Below are positions 1 through 5,450 of a DNA stretch of 6,505 nt, piece by piece. The translations under genes were made by a program, and so were the position numbers. The notes beneath the pieces were generated by a model. That model worked only from the letters and a program-made list of their open reading frames with translations. It did not search any database and was not told where the DNA came from. This stretch comes from CAYSLC01 sp964431545 (GTDB lineage Bacteria; Desulfobacterota; Desulfobacteria; Desulfobacterales; JAABSP01), in assembly GCA_964431545.1 (NCBI GenBank), contig CAYSLC010000271.1:1-6505 (forward strand), read 5' to 3'. Positions within the stretch are counted from its first letter, which is position 1. Each line of letters starts with the position of its first letter.

Positions 1-59
1 CCGTCCCCCAGGATCACGGCGTCCACCACATGGCCGCCCCGGGACAGCTTTTCCTGCAC
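1..59 (-). pseudogene. Continuation of YbhF-like ABC ATPase beyond an in-frame TAG (linker toward second ATPase domain, cut by window edge)
   Basis: Reading on in the same frame after the TAG at 62-60 gives an open stretch to the window edge: VQEKLSRGGHVVDAVILGDG. In E. coli YbhF, as I recall it, the residues after the first ATPase domain have the same layout: a 'GNRKLLQRAL' helix, then a '-V-DG-I-G' strand, then the second ATPase domain. The stretch therefore looks like the interdomain linker of a double-ATPase protein. It may be the separated 3' part of a gene broken by a nonsense change. It may instead be a separate gene starting at the GTG that abuts the TAG (59-57); AGGA lies 8 bases before that GTG and could serve as a ribosome binding site. 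Only about 19 codons are visible, so the choice cannot be made here. Confidence 0.5.
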
Positions 60-857
60 CTACCGTTTCCTGGCCCCGACTGCGGTGTTCACCCAGTAAG
101 TCCGGCCCTCCTGCTCCTTCTTGAACTCCCCGGGCGGTCCGTGGCCCAGTACCTCGCCCTCATGGAGGAGCACCACATCATCGCACTTCTCGGCCTCGTC
201 CAGATAGGCGGTGCTGAGCAGAACGCTCATGCCTTCTTCCTCCACCAGTCGGGAGACGATGGCCCACAGCTCCCGGCGCGAGACCGGGTCCACGCCGACG
301 GTCGGCTCGTCCAGAATCAGCAGCCCCGGGGACCGGATCAGGGTGCAGGCCAGGCCGAGTTTCTGTTTCATGCCGCCGGAGAGGCGGCCCGCCAGCCGAT
401 CCGTGAAGTCCCCCAGGCGGGTCATCTTCATCAACGCCTTATTTTGATCCGCCCGCCGGTGCCGGGGGACCCCCTGGAGATCGGCATAGAGGTCGAGGTT
501 CTCCTGGACGGACAGGTCCTCGTAGAGGCCGAACCGCTGCGGCATGTACCCGATGGTGGACTGCACCTTCAGGGGGTAGCGACCGGCATCCAGATCGAGT
601 ACCGTGATGCGGCCCGCGTCCGCTTTGAGCAGGCAGGCGGATAGCCGCATCAGGGTGGTTTTCCCGGCCCCGTCCGGTCCGATGAGGCCGGTGACCCGCC
701 CCTTGTGGGCTTCCAGGCTCACCCCCCGCAGGGCCTCTATTTTCCGCTCCCCCTGCTGAAAGGATTTGCTGACCTTCTCCAGGGTCAGGGCGGTTTCCCC
801 CTCCATGGCGCTCCCCCCCTGGGCTTCGGATGGGCCTTCCAATGGGGCTTCGGCCAT
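60..857 (-). CDS. ybhF: ABC transporter ATP-binding subunit, YbhF-like, first ATPase domain; ends at a premature-looking TAG
   Basis: This is the ATP-hydrolysing subunit of a drug or lipid-type ABC exporter; it acts on the cytoplasmic face with membrane permeases not in the window. The 265-residue product has Walker A GPDGAGKT (60-67), Q-loop in YMPQRFGLYEDL (Gln107), signature LSGGMKQ (159-165), Walker B LLILDEP (179-185) and D-loop VGVDP (187-191). The H-loop histidine is replaced by Ala217 in STAYLDEAE. E. coli YbhF domain 1 also lacks it (STSYLDEAE), so this is probably a family trait. The start at 857 was chosen because it forms TGATG with the adaptor stop and has AAGGAAGG just upstream. 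An ATG at 806 (residue 18), with GGGGGGAG before it, is the main alternative and would begin closer to the usual N-terminus. YbhF proteins carry two ATPase domains (about 580 residues); this frame stops after one, at a TAG, with linker-like sequence continuing beyond. The function is well supported; whether the protein is complete is uncertain. Confidence 0.88.
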   Translation of the reverse strand: MAEAPLEGPSEAQGGSAMEGETALTLEKVSKSFQQGERKIEALRGVSLEAHKGRVTGLIGPDGAGKTTLMRLSACLLKADAGRITVLDLDAGRYPLKVQSTIGYMPQRFGLYEDLSVQENLDLYADLQGVPRHRRADQNKALMKMTRLGDFTDRLAGRLSGGMKQKLGLACTLIRSPGLLILDEPTVGVDPVSRRELWAIVSRLVEEEGMSVLLSTAYLDEAEKCDDVVLLHEGEVLGHGPPGEFKKEQEGRTYWVNTAVGARKR

Positions 858-1897
858 CACCCTTCCTTGCAGGCTGGGATTTTCCCCGCTTTTTCCCGGG
901 ATTGGTCCAGGGGAATATGGACCGTGGCGGGCATGCCCAGGCGCAGTTCGTTGGCCGGATTGCAGGCGTAAACCCGGACCTGGTAGACCAGATCGGTGCG
1001 CACTTCCGGGGTCTCCACCGATTTGGGGGTGAACTCGGCGGTGGGGGAAATATAGCCGACCCACCCCTCGTAGGTCTTGTCCGGATAAGAATCGGTTCTG
1101 ATGCGCGCCCCCATGCCGGGAAAGATTTTTCCCATATCGGTCTGCGGCACATAGGCGCGGATCCAGACCGGATTGGTCAGCGCCAGGGTAAACACGGGCC
1201 TCCGGGGGGAGGCCATGTCCCCCGGCTGAAGGATTCGGTTCTGGATCACCGCATCGTCGGGTGCGGTCAGCCGGGCGTCCTCGAGGTTTTTTCGGGCGAT
1301 GTCGAGTTCCGCCTCCATGGCTTCGAGGCGGGCTCTGGCAGCGGCGATATCCTCCCGGCGGGGACCGGCGAGGGCCAGGTCGAGGGTCTCCTCGGCCGCG
1401 TTCAGCCGGGCCCGGGCCGCCTCGGCCTTGGCCTCGGCTTCATCGGCCTTCTCCTGCGAGGCCAGGTTCTTGGCCGCCAGGGGTTGAAGCCGATGAAAGG
1501 TTTTCTCCGCGTTGTTCGCCTCGGTCCTGGCCGCCGCCACCTCGGCCCGGGCCTTGCGGATCTCCTGTTTTCGGGTCCCGGACTCCAGCTTGGCGACCTC
1601 TTCTTGTTGTGCATCGAGCCGGGCCTCGGCCCGCCGGACCGCCTGGGCCAGACGCCGGGTTTCCAGAAGCGCCAGAAGCCGGCCTTTTTCCACCGATTCC
1701 CCTTCCTCCACCCGAATCTCGGCGATCCGTTCGTTGGCGTTGAACGCCAGTTCCACCTGCCGGATGTCCACGTTCCCGTACAGGGTCAGTCGGTCCTTTT
1801 CCGATTCGGATTCTCGAAGAAAGAAGTACCAGAGCCCGGCGCCCGCGGCACCGAGAAGGATGAGCCCCACGACCACGCGGGAGATGATCTGTTTCAT
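857..1897 (-). CDS. ybhG: HlyD-family periplasmic adaptor (membrane fusion protein), YbhG-like
   Basis: This is the adaptor that links an inner-membrane ABC exporter to an outer-membrane channel across the periplasm. The 346-residue product has a short cytoplasmic start and one membrane anchor (about residues 4-26). The first half of the lipoyl/barrel-sandwich region begins LTLYGNVDIRQVEL (37-50). A long Ala/Glu/Arg-rich coiled coil spans about 82-210 and contains a repeated unit (ESGTRKQEI near 105 and AGPRREDI near 177). The second lipoyl half follows (LTAPDDAVI), then a beta-barrel with SPTAEFTPKSVETPEVRTDL (284-303). That segment and the N-terminal strand match E. coli YbhG closely from memory, as does the length. 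The ATG at 1897 is preferred because it gives a typical Lys-then-hydrophobic start. A GTG at 1912 would add MGTNT in front. The gene overlaps the ATPase start by one base (TGATG), which implies coupled translation and one operon. The transported substrate cannot be read from the sequence. Confidence 0.9.
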   Translation of the reverse strand: MKQIISRVVVGLILLGAAGAGLWYFFLRESESEKDRLTLYGNVDIRQVELAFNANERIAEIRVEEGESVEKGRLLALLETRRLAQAVRRAEARLDAQQEEVAKLESGTRKQEIRKARAEVAAARTEANNAEKTFHRLQPLAAKNLASQEKADEAEAKAEAARARLNAAEETLDLALAGPRREDIAAARARLEAMEAELDIARKNLEDARLTAPDDAVIQNRILQPGDMASPRRPVFTLALTNPVWIRAYVPQTDMGKIFPGMGARIRTDSYPDKTYEGWVGYISPTAEFTPKSVETPEVRTDLVYQVRVYACNPANELRLGMPATVHIPLDQSREKAGKIPACKEG

Positions 1898-1955
1898 GGT
1901 GTTCGTCCCCACTATTCGGATTCCCGGTTCAGCGCATTTTGAACCTGTACATACA

Positions 1956-1983
1956 TCTATAACACAGAGGGGAGGAATTGAAA
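1956..1983 (-). promoter_or_regulatory. Candidate promoter for the adaptor/ABC operon
   Basis: On the minus strand a TATAGA (1961-1956) preceded by TGT forms an extended -10 element. A TTTCAA (1983-1978) lies 16 bases upstream as a weak -35. A start near 1949 would leave a leader of about 50 bases before the ATG at 1897. The position is right, but the match is modest (4 of 6 at -10, 3 of 6 at -35). Confidence 0.3.
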
Positions 1984-2076
1984 TAGGGGAAACCGTGTAT
2001 TTTCCGTTCGGGGTTTATTTCGGCCGGACCGATACGGATTCGGGGCGTGGGGAAGGTACGGGGTCGGGTTGACCGG

Positions 2077-2094
2077 TCGATCGTCGATCGATCG
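2077..2094. repeat. Tandem TCGATCG repeat with self-complementary cores
   Basis: TCGATCG occurs at 2077-2083 and again at 2084-2090, followed by ATCG. The second copy lies inside the perfect palindrome CGATCGATCG (2085-2094), and the palindrome ACCGGT (2072-2077) sits just before. The repeat lies in the divergent intergenic region, about 20 bases upstream of the candidate pgm -10 element, so it could be a protein-binding site. It could equally be chance in GC-rich DNA. No known operator was recognised. Confidence 0.35.
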
Positions 2095-2111
2095 CTTTGC
2101 CGCTTCGGCTG

Positions 2112-2120
2112 TGGTATGAT
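2112..2120 (+). promoter_or_regulatory. Candidate extended -10 promoter element for pgm
   Basis: TGGTATGAT matches the extended -10 pattern TGnTATAAT with one mismatch. No good -35 is found at 16-18 bases upstream, which extended -10 promoters can tolerate. A start near 2127 would give a leader of about 67 bases before the pgm ATG. The call rests on this one element, so it is tentative. Confidence 0.3.
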
Positions 2121-2181
2121 GATCCACGAATGCGGCGAAAGGAGCGACAGCGACGAGGCGGTCTTGAACCCTGAACGAGTC

Positions 2182-2189
2182 AAGGAGGT
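2182..2189 (+). promoter_or_regulatory. Strong ribosome binding site that fixes the pgm start
   Basis: AAGGAGGT is a full complement to the 16S rRNA 3' end and lies four bases before the ATG at 2194. The reading frame is open upstream to 2047, with in-frame ATGs at 2047, 2116 and 2119. This site, together with the conserved MALHELAGRPA N-terminus, decides for 2194. Confidence 0.85.
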
Positions 2190-2193
2190 CAAC

Positions 2194-3840
2194 ATGGCAC
2201 TTCATGAACTGGCGGGACGGCCGGCGCCCCGGACGATGCTGGCCAACATCCCGAGGCTGGTGAGCACCTATTATACCGAGCATCCGGACCCCTCGGACGG
2301 GGCCCAGAAGGTGGCCTTCGGCACCTCCGGCCACCGGGGCTCGTCCCTGAACAAGAGCTTCAACGAGGACCATATCCTGGCCGTCACCCAGGCCATCTGC
2401 GAATACCGAAAAGCGCAGGGAATCGACGGGCCGCTCTTTCTGGGGATGGACACCCACGCCCTGTCCGAGCCGAGCCTGGCCACGGCCCTGGAGGTGCTGG
2501 CGGGCAACGGCGTCCGGGTCCGGATTCAGGAGGGATTGGGGTACACGCCGACGCCGGCCGTCTCCCACGCCATCCTGACCTTCAACCGGGGAAAGGACAC
2601 CGGACTGGCCGACGGCATCGTCATCACCCCCTCCCACAATCCGCCGGTGGACGGCGGGTTCAAATACAACCCCCCCCACGGCGGGCCCGCCGGCACCGCC
2701 GCCACCAAGTGGATCGAGGACCGGGCCAATACCCACCTCCCGGAGGGGAACCAGGCCGTCAAGCGGATGATCCTGGAACGGGCCAGAAAGGCCGAGACCA
2801 CCGAATGGTACGATTACATCGGCCCCTTTGTGGGGGATCTCGAAAACGTGGTGGACATGGCGATCATCCGGGACGCCAAGGTCAGGATCGGGGTGGATCC
2901 CATGGGCGGGTCGGCGGTGGCCTACTGGGAGCCCATCGCCGAGCGGTACGGCCTCGACCTCGAGGTGGTCAATCCGGTGGTGGACCCCACCTTCGGGTTC
3001 ATGACCGTGGACAAGGACGGCAAGATCCGCATGGACTGTTCCTCCCCCTACGCCATGGCGGGCCTCATCGATCTCAAGGACCGCTTCGACATCGCCTTCG
3101 GAAACGACGCCGACACCGACCGCCACGGCATCGTCACCCCGAGCGCCGGGCTCATGAACCCCAACCATTACCTCTCCGTGGCCATCTTCTACCTCTTCCG
3201 GAACCGTCCCGGCTGGCCGGAATCCGCCGCCGTGGGCAAGACCCTGGTCTCCTCCTCCATGATCGACCGGGTGGCGGCCGACCTGGGGCTGCCCCTCGCG
3301 GAGGTGCCGGTGGGGTTCAAGTGGTTCGTGGACGGGCTGCTGGACGGCGCCTACGGGTTCGGCGGCGAGGAGAGCGCCGGGGCGTCGTTTCTCCGGAAGG
3401 ACGGGACGGTCTGGACCACCGACAAGGACGGGATCATCCTCAACCTCCTGGCGGCCGAGATCACCGCCCGGACCACCGAGGACCCGGCCAGGCTCTACGA
3501 CCGGCTTCGGGAGAAGTTCGGTGATCCGGTCTACGAACGGATCGACGCCCCGGCCACGGCGGAGCAGAAGGCTGAACTCAAAGGGTTGTCGGCCGACCGG
3601 GTCAAGGACACCGAGCTGGCCGGGGAGCCCATCCTTGCCAAGTTGACCCACGCGCCAGGCAACGACCAGCCCATCGGCGGGCTCAAGGTGGTTACGGAGA
3701 ACGGCTGGTTCGCGGCCCGACCCTCCGGCACCGAGGAGATCTACAAGATCTACGCCGAGAGTTTCAAGGGGAAAACCCACCTCCGGGAGATCCAGGAGGC
3801 GGCCCAGGATCTGGTCCGGCGGGTCTTCGAGGGACGGTGA
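2194..3840 (+). CDS. pgm: Phosphoglucomutase (alpha-D-glucose phosphate-specific)
   Basis: This cytoplasmic enzyme interconverts glucose 1-phosphate and glucose 6-phosphate (EC 5.4.2.2). It links central sugar metabolism with glycogen, trehalose and nucleotide-sugar synthesis. The 548-residue product is about the length of E. coli Pgm (546) and is similar from end to end as I recall that protein. It starts MALHELAGRPA and has the early FGTSGHRGS loop (42-50). The active-site phosphoserine loop is TPSHNP (145-150, Ser147), and the magnesium loop is DADTDR (305-310). The sugar-binding loop is GEESAG (391-396) and the phosphate-binding loop RPSGTE (509-514). E. coli has Pro and Tyr at the two variable places in the magnesium loop, as I recall (DPDYD); all three aspartates are kept here. 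The gene is alone on the plus strand, divergent from the export operon. Its last 77 bases overlap the convergent comB-like gene, which leaves no room for a separate terminator between them. No frameshift or missing residue is seen. Confidence 0.97.
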   Translation: MALHELAGRPAPRTMLANIPRLVSTYYTEHPDPSDGAQKVAFGTSGHRGSSLNKSFNEDHILAVTQAICEYRKAQGIDGPLFLGMDTHALSEPSLATALEVLAGNGVRVRIQEGLGYTPTPAVSHAILTFNRGKDTGLADGIVITPSHNPPVDGGFKYNPPHGGPAGTAATKWIEDRANTHLPEGNQAVKRMILERARKAETTEWYDYIGPFVGDLENVVDMAIIRDAKVRIGVDPMGGSAVAYWEPIAERYGLDLEVVNPVVDPTFGFMTVDKDGKIRMDCSSPYAMAGLIDLKDRFDIAFGNDADTDRHGIVTPSAGLMNPNHYLSVAIFYLFRNRPGWPESAAVGKTLVSSSMIDRVAADLGLPLAEVPVGFKWFVDGLLDGAYGFGGEESAGASFLRKDGTVWTTDKDGIILNLLAAEITARTTEDPARLYDRLREKFGDPVYERIDAPATAEQKAELKGLSADRVKDTELAGEPILAKLTHAPGNDQPIGGLKVVTENGWFAARPSGTEEIYKIYAESFKGKTHLREIQEAAQDLVRRVFEGR

Positions 3841-4516
3841 CCGGCCGCAGAATCAACAGGTCCTCCTCCCGAACGGCCGCCATGGCGAAGTCGAAGCGAT
3901 CCGCGGCCAGGCAGTGCTCCAGGTCGGCCGCCGAAAATTCCGGGCGGCCGGGATCGAGGAACTTCCGGGCCCCCGGCGCCGACCGGACCCGGTTCAGGTA
4001 GGCCGCCGGATCGGGGCCGCGGCCTCGGATCAGGGCCTCCAGGTAGTCGGCGCAGGCGGCGTCCTCGTCCCCCACGTCGTCCGGGCCGAGCCCGGTGAGG
4101 ATGAAGGTGACCGACTCCGGGGCGAGCCGCCGGATGTGACGGGCCGTGGCTTCGGCGCAGGCGAAGCTTCCGACGAGCAGAACCTTTGCCCGCCGCGCCC
4201 GGACCAGGCCCTGGGTGCCGGCGGTGGTGCGCTGGATCAGCCGTTTTCCCGTCAGGTCCGCTTCGGCCATCTGGGAGGGGGAGTTGTCGAAGTCGAACCC
4301 GGGGATGGGCAGGGCGTCGACCTCCCCCACCAGCAGGGCCTCCGGAAACCGTCCCCGAAGGGCGAAGGCGTCCTCCACCGTTCCGGTCGGCAGGATCTCC
4401 AGCGCCCCGGAGGCGAAAGCGACGGCCGCGGTGGTGAAGGCCCGGATCACGTCGACGGCCACCACCAGCCCCTCGGCCTCCGGGCAGGTCCCCAGGCCGC
4501 TCCGGTGGAACCTCAT
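3764..4516 (-). CDS. comB: ComB-like 2-phosphosulfolactate phosphatase family protein
   Basis: ComB removes phosphate from 2-phosphosulfolactate (EC 3.1.3.71, Mg-dependent) in the PEP-plus-sulfite route to coenzyme M. Many bacteria that are not known to make coenzyme M carry homologues of uncertain role. Family marks in the 250-residue product are AVDVIRAFTTA (20-30, with the conserved Asp-x-x-Arg), GEVDALPIPGFDFDNSP (64-80), QRTTAGTQGL (95-104), LLVGSFACAEA (113-123) and the acidic DDVGDEDAA stretch near 146-154. Bacterial members that I recall often have GER at the 64-66 loop; here it is GEV. The ATG overlaps the upstream kinase stop as ATGA, with GGAG eight bases before it, so the pair is probably translated together. 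Neither comA nor comC is in the window. Residues from 226 on lie antisense to the end of pgm and form a Pro/Gly-rich tail, while the family fold seems complete by about residue 225. Family membership is fairly secure; the substrate is inferred. Confidence 0.85.
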   Translation of the reverse strand: MRFHRSGLGTCPEAEGLVVAVDVIRAFTTAAVAFASGALEILPTGTVEDAFALRGRFPEALLVGEVDALPIPGFDFDNSPSQMAEADLTGKRLIQRTTAGTQGLVRARRAKVLLVGSFACAEATARHIRRLAPESVTFILTGLGPDDVGDEDAACADYLEALIRGRGPDPAAYLNRVRSAPGARKFLDPGRPEFSAADLEHCLAADRFDFAMAAVREEDLLILRPVTVPRRPAGPDPGPPPGSPGGGFSP

Positions 4517-5268
4517 CGGGCGTCTCCACGGCGGGCGAAAATGGAAAAGGCCCGGAGGACCTCCGTCGTCAGGGCCGCGTCGTCCAGGTCGTCGTTTTCG
4601 ATCACCACGGCGTTCAGGTACCGCTTGGCGAGCCAGACCAGAAAATGCTCGATCCGCTCCGAACGGACGGGATCCAGGGCCATGTACCGGTCGAAGTTGT
4701 CCATGGTGCCGCTTCTCCGCCGCAGGTCGATCCGCTTCCGGCGGATCTCGTCCGCGATGTCCAGAACGATGGTCTTGGCCCCGGTCACCGGAACCATGTG
4801 GCGGAGGACCAGATCGAGGTGGCGGGGGATCCGGATCTCCCCGGTCCGGCGGAACCGGTGGCCCAGGATAAAGGCGAGGATCCGCAGGGCGGTATGGCTG
4901 ATCACCAGGACCGTGGTCCCCTCGACCGGCCGGAACCGCTTCAGGTCCCTGGCGATGAGGGCGGTCAGGAGCAGCGGCAGCCATCCCCGGTTGACGGGGA
5001 AGGTGGTCAGGAAAGATTGTTCCAGAAGAAGACGAATCGGTCCTTTGTCCTCGCTGGAGGTGGCGTCCGTCCGCCGCTTGGAAAAGCCGCCCTCCCGCTT
5101 CTCCACCCGCCGGCCCGATCGCTCCAGCATGGAGACGATGAGGTTGGCCACGTGGTTCTTGCCCGAGGCGTCGGTGCCCAGGACCAACAGGACGCCGGGC
5201 GGTTCGATCCCCTCGGGGATGGGAGGGGATATGGATGATGAAGGGGCCGACAGTGCTGTGGGCGTCAT
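4513..5268 (-). CDS. P-loop nucleotide-kinase-like protein (thymidylate kinase-like) with atypical Walker A; function unknown
   Basis: This 251-residue protein looks like a P-loop phosphotransferase of the thymidylate/nucleoside-monophosphate kinase type, but I do not recognise a named gene. A hydrophobic strand (GVLLVL) leads into GTDASGKN (31-38), which fits GxxxxGK but has Asn38 where Thr or Ser normally helps bind magnesium. A second strand (TTVLVISHTA, 118-127) could be the Walker B position, though it lacks the usual Asp. The segment KTIVLDIADEIRRKRID (165-181), followed by an Arg-rich stretch and DRYMALDP (193-200), resembles the thymidylate kinase 'LD-x-P-E-x-A' strand and lid. The first 24 residues are Ser/Pro-rich and probably disordered. 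The start ATG has GGAGG ten bases upstream and sits about 50 bases after a strong promoter. The gene is first in a two-gene unit with the comB-like gene (ATGA overlap), so the two products probably serve one process. A classical tmk is unlikely given the missing motifs. Confidence 0.75.
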   Translation of the reverse strand: MTPTALSAPSSSISPPIPEGIEPPGVLLVLGTDASGKNHVANLIVSMLERSGRRVEKREGGFSKRRTDATSSEDKGPIRLLLEQSFLTTFPVNRGWLPLLLTALIARDLKRFRPVEGTTVLVISHTALRILAFILGHRFRRTGEIRIPRHLDLVLRHMVPVTGAKTIVLDIADEIRRKRIDLRRRSGTMDNFDRYMALDPVRSERIEHFLVWLAKRYLNAVVIENDDLDDAALTTEVLRAFSIFARRGDAR

Positions 5269-5324
5269 GGGGGTATCGCCTCCGGCAAAGGGTTTCGGGA
5301 TCGTGAATCGTCTGGTGGATGGAT

Positions 5325-5353
5325 ACTATACCGGCGGCGGGCCGATCTTTCAA
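5325..5353 (-). promoter_or_regulatory. Sigma-70-type promoter for the kinase/comB unit
   Basis: On the minus strand TTGAAA (5353-5348) and TATAGT (5330-5325) are separated by exactly 17 bases. Each element matches the consensus at five of six positions. The predicted start near 5318 leaves a leader of about 50 bases before the ATG at 5268. The elements lie between two genes on the same strand, which suggests that the kinase/comB pair is transcribed separately from the propeller gene upstream. Confidence 0.65.
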
Positions 5354-5408
5354 GGACCGGGGAGCGTTTTCGGATCAGGGCCGAAGCAGAAAGAGCGGAA
5401 GGCCGGGC

Positions 5409-5438
5409 CGCCGCCCCCGATCCGAGCGGACGGCGGCG
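5409..5438 (-). terminator. GC-rich hairpin downstream of the beta-propeller gene, possible terminator
   Basis: CGCCGCC and GGCGGCG form a 7-base-pair stem around a 16-base loop, and the loop holds a small inner inverted repeat (TCC/GGA). The hairpin begins about 12 bases after the TAG of the propeller gene. No T-run follows directly, so it does not fit a classical intrinsic terminator. It could be a weak terminator, an mRNA 3'-end stabiliser or chance. Confidence 0.25.
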
Positions 5439-5450
5439 TGATGGAGTGGC

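Noticed and set aside
60..62. Pyrrolysine insertion at the TAG in the ATPase gene as the preferred reading
   Set aside because: No pyl genes or other support are visible, TAG also ends the propeller gene at 5453-5451, and ABC linkers have no known need for pyrrolysine. A nonsense change or split gene is simpler, so this is kept only as an alternative.
830..1942. A 370-residue open frame on the plus strand opposite the adaptor gene
   Set aside because: It is antisense to the coiled-coil adaptor, is of low complexity (Gly/Leu/Arg) and has no motif.
2047..2193. Earlier in-frame starts for pgm (2047, 2116, 2119)
   Set aside because: The perfect AAGGAGGT directly before 2194 and the conserved MALHELAGRPA start fit far better; the upstream residues have no family match.
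1957..3780. A 607-residue open frame on the minus strand, antisense to pgm
   Set aside because: It is a shadow of pgm in GC-rich DNA. It is rich in Gly/Val/Pro/His repeats with no recognisable domain, while the plus strand encodes a complete, motif-perfect Pgm.
4517..5353. Extension of the comB frame upstream to 5353, which would give a 529-residue protein
   Set aside because: The added part is Pro/Arg/Gly-rich noise overlapping the kinase gene out of frame. The ATG at 4516 with ATGA coupling and the ComB N-terminus explains the gene.
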